A DNA stretch of 64,000 nt, taken from positions 2,728,001 to 2,792,000 of the forward strand of contig NZ_CP106736.1 of assembly GCF_030035605.1 (NCBI RefSeq), read 5' to 3'. A model generated the notes under the pieces. That model saw nothing but the letters and a program-made list of their open reading frames with translations, was not told the origin of the DNA and did not search any database. Origin of the DNA: Silvimonas soli (GTDB lineage Bacteria; Pseudomonadota; Gammaproteobacteria; Burkholderiales; Chitinibacteraceae). The translations under genes were made by a program, and so were the position numbers. This document shows positions 40,822-49,773 of the stretch, in pieces; position 1 is the stretch's first letter; each line of letters starts with the position of its first letter.

Positions 40822-41844
40822 TCAGGGATTGGCTGGGGCTGGCAAGCGGCGGGCCTGTTTGACTTTGTACATAGCCGCATCCGCTTCGCTCAGCGCGTCC
40901 CAAGGGTTGCGAAAGGCTGGGTCCACAGCGATCGCGCCGACACTGGCACCGGCGTAGTCGAACGTTGCGTTGGGCGTGCTGATGCTGGCGCGCGTTACGT
41001 CAAATAGCCGCGACTTGAAGGTGTTCAACGCTTCATCTACCGATTCGCCAAGATGCGGACCCAAGCCAACGGCCACAAATTCGTCGCCACCGATACGCGC
41101 CAGCAGATCGCCAGCGCGCACGGCTTGCAGCAACTGGGTGGCGATTTGCCGCAGCACCGCGTCGCCGGCCTCATGGCCATAGTTGTCGTTGATTTGTTTG
41201 AAATGATCCAGATCGACAAAACCCAACAGCACATATTGTCCGGCGCGCTGGGCCGCAGCAAACATGCGTTGCAGTTCGTTCATCAAGGCGCGGCGATTGG
41301 GCAAGCCGGTCAGCACATCGGTCAGCGCCATGACGGCAAGATCGGTGTTGCGCTGTTTTAGCTCATCCAGCAGCGATTCCCGCTGAATATGCTGGGCAAT
41401 CAGTTTGGCAAAAAACGCCACGATGCGGTCGGTGCCGACATCGACCGATTTCTGGTCCGAACTGGCCGCACACAAAGTGCCATGGAGGTCACCGGTTGCT
41501 GTGTGAATGGGCACGCTCAGATAGGTACGGATACCCAGTTCGCGCGCCGCGTCCGAATCGCCCCAGCAATCACTGACGTTGTCGGTGAACTGGCGACCTT
41601 CATCCAGCGAGCGCTTGCACAGGGTGTCTTCCCACGGCACTGACAGACCTTCAGGAATGACCAGGTGCCCGGTGTTGCGGGAAAACTGGATATGTTGCAG
41701 CCCTTGCGACAGATCGATGGTCGTGAGATAGGCCGATTCAAGCCCGGTGATGGCGACCAGCATCTCCAGCAATTGCCGGGTCAGGTCTTCCAGGGTTTCC
41801 GCCTCGTTGACGGATTCAGATAGCTGGAGCAAAAGTGGATTCAC
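40822..41844 (-). CDS. Cytoplasmic GAF-GGDEF diguanylate cyclase
   Basis: The 340-residue protein has no membrane segment. A GAF domain covers about 15-155, with SLDEGRQFTDNVSDCWGD and a DLHGTLCAASSD core, and a GGDEF domain covers about 175-335. GGDEF is intact, and RAGD stands five residues before it as an inhibitory site. It should make cyclic di-GMP in response to a small molecule or redox state sensed by GAF. The frequent end motif is slightly changed (ADAAMYKVKQARRLP). It is read leftward toward the activator gene but with a 350-base gap, so it is a separate unit. Confidence 0.92.
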   Translation of the reverse strand: MNPLLLQLSESVNEAETLEDLTRQLLEMLVAITGLESAYLTTIDLSQGLQHIQFSRNTGHLVIPEGLSVPWEDTLCKRSLDEGRQFTDNVSDCWGDSDAARELGIRTYLSVPIHTATGDLHGTLCAASSDQKSVDVGTDRIVAFFAKLIAQHIQRESLLDELKQRNTDLAVMALTDVLTGLPNRRALMNELQRMFAAAQRAGQYVLLGFVDLDHFKQINDNYGHEAGDAVLRQIATQLLQAVRAGDLLARIGGDEFVAVGLGPHLGESVDEALNTFKSRLFDVTRASISTPNATFDYAGASVGAIAVDPAFRNPWDALSEADAAMYKVKQARRLPAPANP

Positions 41845-42182
41845 TGCCGGCTCCCTTGCGACGAGTAAAAATGATGAGGTAAGGCCGTCGACCTGCAGCC
41901 GGGACGCCAGTGTTGCGCCAGGCCCGGTTCAGTCAGCGCGATGAACAAGCCGCAATGGTTCGGCGTTGTTGTGACGGCACCAACGGCAAAGGCCTGACAG
42001 TGTTGACAGATTCTCGCATATGCCAGGAGTATTTAAAATAAACGCCGAAGGTACTGTGCCAAAGCGTGGGGTTGGCGCAATGGCAGCATGTTTTGGTGCC
42101 GTAATAAATCGCCAGGCTGCAGCCAGCGAAAAGATCATCTCGACAAAAATATCAGGCTGGGTAGGTCTATCCATTGGGGAGA
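41845..42182. other. Non-coding stretch between diverging genes
   Basis: About 340 bases separate the GAF-GGDEF gene from the hydrolase gene. The genes diverge, so both promoters should lie here. No supported frame, strong repeat or RNA gene was seen. Confidence 0.45.
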
Positions 42183-43370
42183 ATGGCTTTGCGGTTACTG
42201 CGCAATACACTCGTTGGCCTGCTGACTTTGTTTGCTGGGCTGGCTACATCGCTGGCGCTGGCTGCCACGTCGCCGCCCACTTCGGTTGCATCTGCGCCCG
42301 ATGCCACACGGCCAATGTCGCGCGAACAAGTTACCCGCATTCTCGACAGCAACCGCCAGATACTGTTACCGCAGGGCGTGAACGAGCAGGTCAAACTGCG
42401 TATTGGCGGCATTGATCAATGGGTATCGATCCGCGGCAAGGATAAGCGTAATCCCGTTCTGCTATTCCTGCATGGCGGCCCGGCTGCTCCGGCCATGCCC
42501 GAGGCCTATACCTTCCAGACGCCGTGGGAAGACTACTTCACCGTGGTGCAATGGGACCAGCGCGGCGCTGGCAAAACCTGGCGGGCCAATACCGAACAAG
42601 CCATGACGCCGGGCATGAACGTTGCCAGCATGACGGACGACGCAGCACAACTGGTGCAGTACCTGCGCACGCGCTTTGGCAAGCAGAAGATATTTCTGCT
42701 GGGACATTCCTGGGGCTCAATTCTGGGCGTCGAGTTGGCGCAACGGCATCCTGAATGGTTCTACGCCTATATCTCGACCGGGCAGGTGGTGAACGGGCGA
42801 CGCAACGAAGAGGTGGGTTATAACTTCGCGCTGCGCCAGGCCAGGGCCGAAGGCAATGCCACCGCGATTCGCGAACTGGAAGCAATGGCACCTTATCCGG
42901 GTACCGGCAAAATGAGCCTTGAGCGGATCGGCATGCGCAGCAAATGGGAGATGTATTACGGCGGGCTGGCGTGGGGTCGCAAGGATTACCAGTTTGACGT
43001 GGATGCCGAGGAACTGTCGCCCGACTACAGCCGCGCCGACCTTGATGCCATCGACAAAGGCAGCCTGTATTCACTGGGCTACTTGCTGGAGCCCATGCTG
43101 GCCTCAAACTTCGATCAAGTTACCCACTTTGGCTGCCCGGTGATTGTCTACGTGGGGGCGCATGACTACACCACGCCGCACGAACTGGCCGAAGAATGGT
43201 TTTCACATATCACCGCGCCATCCAAGCGGCTGGTCAGTTTTGCCGACTCCGCCCACATGATGATGCAAGAACAGCCCGGCCGCTTCCTGGTTCATCTGAT
43301 CACCGACGCGCTGCCGTTTGCGCAGCAGGCGGGCGATGCCGCGCCAGCCGAAGTGGTGCGCGATCACTAA
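42183..43370 (+). CDS. Exported alpha/beta hydrolase (proline iminopeptidase-like)
   Basis: The 395-residue protein begins with a hydrophobic signal peptide (MALRLLRNTLVGLLTLFAGL, cut near LALAA). The fold has the oxyanion motif HGGPAAPAMPE, WDQRGAGKTW typical of S33 peptidases, the nucleophile in GHSWGS, the acid in VGAHDYTTP and the base in DSAHMMMQE. Prolyl aminopeptidases of this family remove N-terminal proline, but exported members often have other ester or amide substrates. GGAG lies almost on the ATG, so a TTG at 42174 is an alternative start. Its end overlaps the convergent LysR gene by four bases. Confidence 0.85.
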   Translation: MALRLLRNTLVGLLTLFAGLATSLALAATSPPTSVASAPDATRPMSREQVTRILDSNRQILLPQGVNEQVKLRIGGIDQWVSIRGKDKRNPVLLFLHGGPAAPAMPEAYTFQTPWEDYFTVVQWDQRGAGKTWRANTEQAMTPGMNVASMTDDAAQLVQYLRTRFGKQKIFLLGHSWGSILGVELAQRHPEWFYAYISTGQVVNGRRNEEVGYNFALRQARAEGNATAIRELEAMAPYPGTGKMSLERIGMRSKWEMYYGGLAWGRKDYQFDVDAEELSPDYSRADLDAIDKGSLYSLGYLLEPMLASNFDQVTHFGCPVIVYVGAHDYTTPHELAEEWFSHITAPSKRLVSFADSAHMMMQEQPGRFLVHLITDALPFAQQAGDAAPAEVVRDH

Positions 43371-44281
43371 GGCGTCCAGGTTTCGCCCAGTTGCTCTGCG
43401 CAGACCTCACGCACACAGTCGCGTAACCAGCGATGCGCCGGGTCGGCATCCATGCGCGGGTGCCAGAGCATCGATACCGTAAATGCCGGGATGCTCACCG
43501 GCAGATCAAAACTGAACATATCGGCACGTAGGCTGCCGGTGTGGCGTTCGGGCACGCTGGCGATCAGATCAGTCGCCCGGGCCAGAGTCAGCGCCGTGGC
43601 AAAGCCGCCGACAATGGTGGCGATTTCGCGCTCCAGCCCCAAGGTCTGTAATGCGTCATCAATCGGCCCGCGATCTTGCTCGCGCCGCGATACCAGCACA
43701 TGCCGGGCTGCAGCGTAGTTCTCCGGCGTGATTTCGCCCCGGCTAAGCGGATGCCCGGCACGCACCACGCCCACAAAGCGGTCGCGAAACAGTGCGCGAG
43801 TGCGGATTTCCGGACTGGTGCTGGTCCCGGCGACCCCGGTTTCCAGATCAACTGATCCGTCGCGCAGCGGCGTACTGTCTTTGCTGGTTTTGCCCACAAA
43901 GCGCAGCCGCACGCCAGGCGCTTGCTCATTAATCCGGGCAATCAGCCCCGGCCCGAAACTCTCGACAAAACCCTCGCTAGTACGCAGCGTAAATCGTCGC
44001 ACCAACCGCTTCAGGTCCAGGTTTTCTGCCGGGCGCAGCACGGCTTGCGTTTCTTGTACCAACTGGCCAACCCGCTCGCGCAGTTCCAGCGCGCGCGGCG
44101 TGGGCACCAGTCCACGCCCGGCGCGCACCAGCAGCGGGTCACCGGTGGTTTCACGCAGGCGCGCCAACGCCCGGCTCATGGCGGATGGGCTCAGGTGCAG
44201 GCGCTTGGCAGCGCGCGCGACATTGCCTTCTGCCAGCAGCACATCAAGGGTAAGCAACAGGTTCAGATCGGGTCCGGGCAT
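43367..44281 (-). CDS. LysR family regulator (NodD/LeuO-like N-terminus)
   Basis: The start at 44281 (MPGPDLNLLLTLDVLLAEGN) matches the common D-L-N-L-L beginning of this branch; an ATG 24 bases earlier is possible. The 304 residues contain the helix-turn-helix at about 15-60 (RAAKRLHLSPSAMSRALARL) and an effector domain to the end. It diverges from an EmrB-type efflux gene across 145 bases with palindromes GCCATGTATGGC (44355) and CTCCCGTCGGGAG (44392), so it probably controls that pump. The inducer is unknown. Confidence 0.9.
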   Translation of the reverse strand: MPGPDLNLLLTLDVLLAEGNVARAAKRLHLSPSAMSRALARLRETTGDPLLVRAGRGLVPTPRALELRERVGQLVQETQAVLRPAENLDLKRLVRRFTLRTSEGFVESFGPGLIARINEQAPGVRLRFVGKTSKDSTPLRDGSVDLETGVAGTSTSPEIRTRALFRDRFVGVVRAGHPLSRGEITPENYAAARHVLVSRREQDRGPIDDALQTLGLEREIATIVGGFATALTLARATDLIASVPERHTGSLRADMFSFDLPVSIPAFTVSMLWHPRMDADPAHRWLRDCVREVCAEQLGETWTP

Positions 44282-44426
44282 GCATTGACCATAGCACAGG
44301 CCCATCGTGGCATGGCGTTATACGCATGAATGAAGTGCAAATGGTGCGTCTTCCGCCATGTATGGCAAGGGGTTACTTTGATAACAACGCTCTCCCGTCG
44401 GGAGTTCCCCTTTTCACATCAAGGAA

Positions 44427-45884
44427 ATGGCCTTGAAACCATTAAATCCTGAAGTTGGCACCGCGACCGCGGCCAATCCACCTCTTGTTGCTACGGCGCG
44501 CTGGGCGCTGGCCAGCCTGTCGTTATCAATGCTCATGCCTTCATTGGACACAAGCATCGCCAATGTGGGTTTGCCAACCCTGGCCGTGGCATTCAGCGCT
44601 CCTTTTCAGCAAGTGCAGTGGATCGTGCTGGCTTATTTACTGACTATTACCGCATTGATTGTCAGCGTCGGGCGGCTTGGCGACCTGGTTGGCCGCCGTC
44701 GGCTGTTGCTGGCAGGTATTGTTGTGTTCACCGTGGCATCGTTGTTGTGCGGGTTGGCACCAACGCTGATATCGCTGATTGTCGCTCGCGCCTTGCAGGG
44801 CCTCGGCGCGGCAATCATGCTGGCGCTGACCATCGCTCTGGTTGGCGAAACCGTACCCAAGGCCAGAACCGGGAGTGCCATGGGCTTGCTCGGCACGATG
44901 TCGGCCATTGGCACCACGCTCGGCCCGTCGCTCGGCGGCTTGCTGATTGCAGGACTGGGCTGGCGCAGTATTTTTCTGGTCAATCTACCATTGGGTTTGC
45001 TCAATTTTTTGCTGGCTGCCCGTTATTTGCCGGTGGATCAGCCCAAGGATCAGCCAAGACGGCAGCGTTTTGATCATGCGGGCACATTGCTGCTGGCATT
45101 GACCCTTGCTGCATATGCGCTCGCCATGACCATGGGACGCGGCCATTTTGGTCCGCTCAACATCGCGTTGTTGCTGGTTGGGGCGTTGGGGGCTGGTTTG
45201 TTTGTGCTGGTTGAAAACAAAGTCGCCGCGCCGCTGATGCGGCTGGCCATGTTCCGCGATCCGGCATTCAGCGCAAGCCTGGCCATGAACGTGTTGGTGC
45301 CAACGGTGATGATGGCGACACTGGTGGTCGGGCCGTTCTATCTGTCGCGCGCGCTGGGGCTGAGCGCGGCTCTGGTCGGGGGCGTGATGTCAATCGGGCC
45401 ACTGATCTCCGCCCTAAGTGGGGTGCTGGCTGGGCGCGTGGTCGACCGCTGGGGCGCATCAGCGGTTGTCATGGCTGGCTTGGGTGAAATGGCACTCGGA
45501 GCTTTAGCGCTGGCCACGTTGCCGACGCTGTTCGGCCTGGCAGGCTATATCGTCGCCATTGCTGTGCTGACGCCGGGATATCAGCTGTTCCAGGCGGCCA
45601 ATAACACCATGGTCATGCTGGAAGTGCCGCCGGATCAGCGCGGCGTCGTTTCCGGCATGCTCAGCCTGTCGCGCAATCTCGGGCTGATTTCCGGCGCATC
45701 AGTTATGGGGGCGATATTTGCGATGGCTACCGCGACCAGCGATATCACCGCCGCGCATCCCGCTGCGGTTGCCACCGGCATGCAACTGACCTTTGCGGTG
45801 GCGGCCGGGCTGATCGTGGTTGCGATTGCTATCGCGCTGGCCAGCCGGGCGCTGGTCCGCCACTCCGGGCTGTCCGCGCAATGA
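44427..45884 (+). CDS. DHA2-type (EmrB/QacA) MFS efflux transporter
   Basis: The 485-residue membrane protein fits the 14-helix drug:H+ antiporter-2 group. It has the motif GRLGDLVGRRRLLLAG after helix 2, LDTSIANVGLPTLA in helix 1 and GALGAGLFVLVENK between central helices. It should export drugs, dyes or organic acids. AAGGA lies one base before the ATG and seven before an in-frame TTG at 44433, so the TTG could be the true start. No EmrA-type adaptor or outer-membrane partner is adjacent. The divergent LysR gene is the likely regulator. Confidence 0.9.
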   Translation: MALKPLNPEVGTATAANPPLVATARWALASLSLSMLMPSLDTSIANVGLPTLAVAFSAPFQQVQWIVLAYLLTITALIVSVGRLGDLVGRRRLLLAGIVVFTVASLLCGLAPTLISLIVARALQGLGAAIMLALTIALVGETVPKARTGSAMGLLGTMSAIGTTLGPSLGGLLIAGLGWRSIFLVNLPLGLLNFLLAARYLPVDQPKDQPRRQRFDHAGTLLLALTLAAYALAMTMGRGHFGPLNIALLLVGALGAGLFVLVENKVAAPLMRLAMFRDPAFSASLAMNVLVPTVMMATLVVGPFYLSRALGLSAALVGGVMSIGPLISALSGVLAGRVVDRWGASAVVMAGLGEMALGALALATLPTLFGLAGYIVAIAVLTPGYQLFQAANNTMVMLEVPPDQRGVVSGMLSLSRNLGLISGASVMGAIFAMATATSDITAAHPAAVATGMQLTFAVAAGLIVVAIAIALASRALVRHSGLSAQ

Positions 45885-45892
45885 TGAACATA

Positions 45893-47446
45893 TCAGTGGG
45901 ATGCGGCGCGCAGATCATTGGGTGACGTATGCAACAAAATCAACCCATGCGCCTTGACCAGATTCGGCGCATTGGCGGCATCGCTTTGTGCTGACGCTGC
46001 CGTGCTGGTTGTGTCGTTCTGCGCCAGCAAACCCAGCAGGTTGAGCGTCTGCGACTGTTGCACCGGCATGGTCTTGTCTTCTTCCTGTTTTCCCTGCACG
46101 AATTTGGTTTCATGCGTGGTCTGACTGGCCGATTGATCCAGCGTGGCGCTAGTCAGTTTGCCATCCTGATAAGTGATGTTGGCTTTGCTCTGCGCCACAT
46201 CGTCAATCTGATCGTAGTAATAGTTCTGCGATTTGCGATCGCTGGTCAGATCCAGCCGGGTGCCGGTGAGCGGGCGATGGTAACTGGCGGTCAGGCGTGC
46301 TTGTTGCGTCTGGGTGATGGTCCGGTCCAGCGCGGTTTTGCCGCCGATGCTGGTGCTCTGCGAAGCGCTCCAGTTAAACGAATCAACCTCAGCCGGGCGC
46401 ATCGGATTAACCGACCTGGGCGTATCGGTGATCGACGCCTGAAAATCTGCCAGCCCGGTCAGCATGGCATGATCCCGCGCATTGAGCGGTTGCGTGTAGC
46501 TGGTGCCAGCCGATGCGGTGTCGTTGTTCAACTGGACAAACGCGTCTTTGAACATGCTGACTAGCGTGGCATCGCCATGACCACGCGCTGCTGCGGCGTC
46601 CACCTGTTGCAGAAAACTGTTGATCGAGGCCGCACGCTGAGCGGCGGTACCCTGGATCAAACTGTTGCCCGTGTTGACGTTCAGCTGCAACTTGCCTTGC
46701 TCATTACTCACATTCAGGGCGCGCACCTTGTTGTCCAGATGCAGGGCCACGCTGGTGGGCTGCTGCCCCTGGCGCACGGCAGTCTGCAAATCAACCGAAG
46801 CCAATACGCGGTTGTCGTAACCCGCCATGCCCGCCAGATTCAGGCTGGGTGGCACTTTGGCCAAGCCGTCGAGCGCATCCTGAAATCCATCGGCCAATCC
46901 GGCGATGGCGGTTCGTTCCTGGTCGCTCAGTTTGCCGTCACTCTGAATATCCACGGCCAGTCCGGAATCCTGACTAGCCAGCGTTATCTTCACCAGCACG
47001 CCGCTGGCAGTTTTGATCCGCAATTCGGTGTCGGCGCGCACGCCATTACTCGAACTGAGTGCCATGCCCGCTGCACTGGCGCGCGTAACCGATTGCGAGT
47101 AATTGCCGCTGCCGGTTTTGAAAGCGTTCAGCACCGCCGCGCCCAGCCCTTTGAGACGCTGGCTGAGCGAAGAAGCCTGGTCGTTGTGCGCCATCAGCAG
47201 CGAAACCGCATCTTTGGAGTCGGTTTTCCAGGTGGTGATGGTTTGCTGTGCGAAGGCCACAGTGCCCTGTGCCGAGTAAGTCTGGACACTGCCACTGACA
47301 TTTCCCAGCGTCACCACTGCAGATGGCGTCGGCTGCGCGGCCGCATTCGCAAGATTATCCGTTGTGCTGACCGAGCCAGCGCTTGTCAGCGTGCCGGCGC
47401 TCAAGAGATTCGGATTCGTATTGCTCAACGACGAAATGACCGTCAT
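45893..47446 (-). CDS. Unrecognised 517-residue protein with an EF-hand-like loop
   Basis: I do not recognise the family. The chain is rich in Ser, Thr, Ala, Gln and Asn, has no Cys, no signal peptide and no membrane segment. Its N-terminus (MTVISSLSNTNPNLLSAG) resembles the disordered starts of flagellar or secreted proteins. Residues 166-177, DIQSDGKLSDQE, have the acidic and polar ligands, the central Gly and the final Glu of a calcium-binding EF-hand loop. The C-terminal third has many aromatic and charged repeats (SQNYYYDQIDD). It stands alone, converging with the MFS gene. Secretion or a surface role is only a guess; coding is supported by length and base composition. Confidence 0.75.
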   Translation of the reverse strand: MTVISSLSNTNPNLLSAGTLTSAGSVSTTDNLANAAAQPTPSAVVTLGNVSGSVQTYSAQGTVAFAQQTITTWKTDSKDAVSLLMAHNDQASSLSQRLKGLGAAVLNAFKTGSGNYSQSVTRASAAGMALSSSNGVRADTELRIKTASGVLVKITLASQDSGLAVDIQSDGKLSDQERTAIAGLADGFQDALDGLAKVPPSLNLAGMAGYDNRVLASVDLQTAVRQGQQPTSVALHLDNKVRALNVSNEQGKLQLNVNTGNSLIQGTAAQRAASINSFLQQVDAAAARGHGDATLVSMFKDAFVQLNNDTASAGTSYTQPLNARDHAMLTGLADFQASITDTPRSVNPMRPAEVDSFNWSASQSTSIGGKTALDRTITQTQQARLTASYHRPLTGTRLDLTSDRKSQNYYYDQIDDVAQSKANITYQDGKLTSATLDQSASQTTHETKFVQGKQEEDKTMPVQQSQTLNLLGLLAQNDTTSTAASAQSDAANAPNLVKAHGLILLHTSPNDLRAASH

Positions 47447-47625
47447 GGAATGGGTTCCGCAGGATGTACCGCTGACAAAAATTCCGGGCGCATGATTGAA
47501 AGCCCGGTGTATGGATATCGGCAGCTTGCGCGGATGCTTGAATGGCGGTTGGCGATGATTGCAGAGGCTGGACCAGACCGCAGTGCTGCGGTCTGGTTAC
47601 CGGTGAGGCGATTTAATACGGGAGA

Positions 47626-48873
47626 TCAGGCCTTGATGCCCAATTGCTGGCGGCCCAAGGTGGTCAGATCAGCAGCAGTTGCACGCCCGGTGAAATCCAC
47701 TTCAAAGTGGTCCGCTGGAAAATCAGGTGGGCTTTTGCCTTCAAGGAACGCTGGCAACTGGCGTGCCAGATAGTCCTGGTTTTTCGGGCAGTCGGGCACA
47801 GCGGCGATATACATGACGTTGCTCCAGCCGGAGCCTTTGTGCTCGTCTTCCACCGCGTGAATCACATCGCTATGCCAGAACACGGTGTCGCCAGGTTGCA
47901 TTAACGGGATCGACGACAATGCGGCCTGCAGCGGCTGATGCCATTCCGGCTTGAGCGACAACGCCCGCCCCGGCAACGCGCCGCACAGATCATCCTCGGG
48001 TACATCGTCTTGCAAGGCCCGCAACAGCACGTAAGCCATGGCATTGGCGATGGGAATCAACTGTAATGTGCCGTCGCCCGGCCCTTGGGCGGTGAGGGCG
48101 GTCCAGCCCTGAAACGTGCGGAACATGGAGCACACGGCGGGCGAGGGGATCTCGCCCACTTCGGTACGAAAAGCCGCATCGAATGGGTCGTAACGTTGCC
48201 AGTCGCCGCTGAAGACATGCCGGTAAACCTGGCGGAAATTCTCGTCCAGCCAGCGTTCGACCGAACCGCCATCGCAATGCGCCGACAAACCCAGTGATTC
48301 CGAACCCGGCGGGCGCCGCCGCAAACGGTCGGCATACACCGGCACCTGATCGGGGTCGAAATGCACTTTGCCTTCACTTTGCGTTTGCCATAAGCGATTC
48401 AGGAACACGCGGGTTTGCGTCAGCGCGGTGGACTGTCGCGCCTCCACTTGTGGCCGCGACCAGTACACGCCAAAAATCTGCGGTTTATTCGAGGCCAATT
48501 CACCAAAATATTTGTCTTCAGCGCGATGGGCCAGTTTGTCGACCATGTGGTTGCGCTCCACATAATCGCCAATCTCCGCGTTCCACGCCGTGGCCTGTTC
48601 CGCGCTGAACACGCCACGCACCACACAGGCGCCACGTTCTTTCACGCTTTGCCGCAACGCCGGGTCAACGCGGCCAGCGGCAATATCGGCGTAGCGGATT
48701 TCCGGGATCACCGACTTGCCTTGCTCGCGTTCGGCCACAATCGCGGCCACTTTGCATTTGAGGTCTGCTTCAACCTCCAGAAAGACTTCGCGATACTGCG
48801 GGAGGCGGGATCGCAGCAGACGTTTTGCCTCCCGAATCGCCTGAGGCAGGTCATCAATGCGTAGTGCAGCCAT
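47626..48873 (-). CDS. DUF1479 (YbiU-like) oxygenase-fold protein
   Basis: The 415-residue protein has the length and landmarks of E. coli YbiU/DUF1479: RGACVVRGVFSAEQATAWNA near 90, LSAHCDGGSVERW and PGDTVFWHSDVIHAVED. The HCD triplet and the later His are placed as iron ligands of a 2-oxoglutarate-type jelly roll, so it is probably an Fe(II) dioxygenase of unknown substrate. It contains many charged residues and no signal peptide, so it is cytoplasmic. It is flanked by unrelated single genes, and no regulator is adjacent. Confidence 0.88.
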   Translation of the reverse strand: MAALRIDDLPQAIREAKRLLRSRLPQYREVFLEVEADLKCKVAAIVAEREQGKSVIPEIRYADIAAGRVDPALRQSVKERGACVVRGVFSAEQATAWNAEIGDYVERNHMVDKLAHRAEDKYFGELASNKPQIFGVYWSRPQVEARQSTALTQTRVFLNRLWQTQSEGKVHFDPDQVPVYADRLRRRPPGSESLGLSAHCDGGSVERWLDENFRQVYRHVFSGDWQRYDPFDAAFRTEVGEIPSPAVCSMFRTFQGWTALTAQGPGDGTLQLIPIANAMAYVLLRALQDDVPEDDLCGALPGRALSLKPEWHQPLQAALSSIPLMQPGDTVFWHSDVIHAVEDEHKGSGWSNVMYIAAVPDCPKNQDYLARQLPAFLEGKSPPDFPADHFEVDFTGRATAADLTTLGRQQLGIKA

Positions 48874-48983
48874 GTTGTTATCTCCGGGCGGGTGGAGAAT
48901 TCAGCATAGACCCGCTCTGGCGGCCAAAGTGATCCTATCCTGTCGCATAATTCGCAAAATGAATCAGCCGCGATAGCAGGCGT

Positions 48984-49334
48984 TCAGTTCGCAATGCGCC
49001 GCCACAGTTCATATTCGACGCGCACGCCGTTCTCCCAGCGCTCGTTATGCCACTCGTCATTCATCAGGCGAGCCTGAAACGCATATTCGCGCAGGGCCTC
49101 AGGCGAATAAGTACCCATGTCCGGATTCTCGATATAGCGCTCGCCATCCACCCGAAAACGGCCACTGCCAGCAGACCAGAAGGCGCCCTTCTGGTACGAG
49201 ATAAAGGTGAAATGGCCCTCCGCCAGCACTTTGCGGGAGCGGATATCCAGCTTGTCGTAATGCAGCATTTCGCCGTTATCAAGGCATTCGCCGGCAACCA
49301 GTTGCCAGGCGCCATCAAAAGGGGAGGTAGACAT
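48984..49334 (-). CDS. Small lipocalin-like protein of unknown function
   Basis: The 116-residue protein starts MSTSPFDGAWQLVAGECLDN after AGGAA on the complement. The G-x-W at the start, the alternating beta pattern (HFTFISYQKGAFWSAGSGRF, then GERYIENPDMG) and the final VEYELWRRI fit the small lipocalin-like barrels often found with DUF names. It has no signal peptide. The function and ligand are unknown, and the neighbours give no clue. Confidence 0.75.
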   Translation of the reverse strand: MSTSPFDGAWQLVAGECLDNGEMLHYDKLDIRSRKVLAEGHFTFISYQKGAFWSAGSGRFRVDGERYIENPDMGTYSPEALREYAFQARLMNDEWHNERWENGVRVEYELWRRIAN

Positions 49335-49773
49335 GGGTTGTTCCTGTTGCGTTAACAGGAGAGCATCCTATCGCGGCGATGAATGCCAGGAATGGCCTGG
49401 CTGAAACGAAAGGCGCAATCGGGCAATATGAGCCAAGATGGCCATCGATACACGTTGCAGCAACGGCTATTCTGCACAGGGTTATGCGCGAAGCCGGAAA
49501 AACAGCGTGACCAGGCTAGGCAAGCGTTCCGGCGGCTCGCGCAGGCTGCCGCAATAACGAGCAGGACTCCCTGCGTTTGTGCTGAAATACGCCGCGCAAT
49601 AAAGCCGGGCTAACATCAGCTGGCTGAGCCACACAAAAACCGCAACATGCCAGCTCCGGCGGGCATGACAATGATATAAACACGCATCCAGATAAACGAA
49701 GGACACGGCCAAAGTCTGATGGGCCGATGTCCTCAGTATTCTCTTTTCCATTGTGTCGTTCCGGAACACCGTT
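49335..49773. other. Non-coding stretch between diverging genes
   Basis: About 440 bases lie between the lipocalin-like gene and the MFS gene. A 95-codon leftward frame at 49482-49769 has no good ribosome site and no family pattern. A TATAAA sequence at 49675-49680 could be part of a promoter. Nothing else was recognised. Confidence 0.45.

Noticed and set aside
46577..47773. A 398-codon frame opposite the unassigned 517-residue gene
   Set aside because: The reverse frame (45893-47446) has the more natural protein composition and ends cleanly against its neighbour; the plus frame has many Cys and Arg typical of shadows.
49482..49769. A 95-codon leftward frame in the gap before the MFS gene
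   Set aside because: No ribosome site, no family pattern, and Arg/Cys/Tyr-rich composition unlike real genes here.
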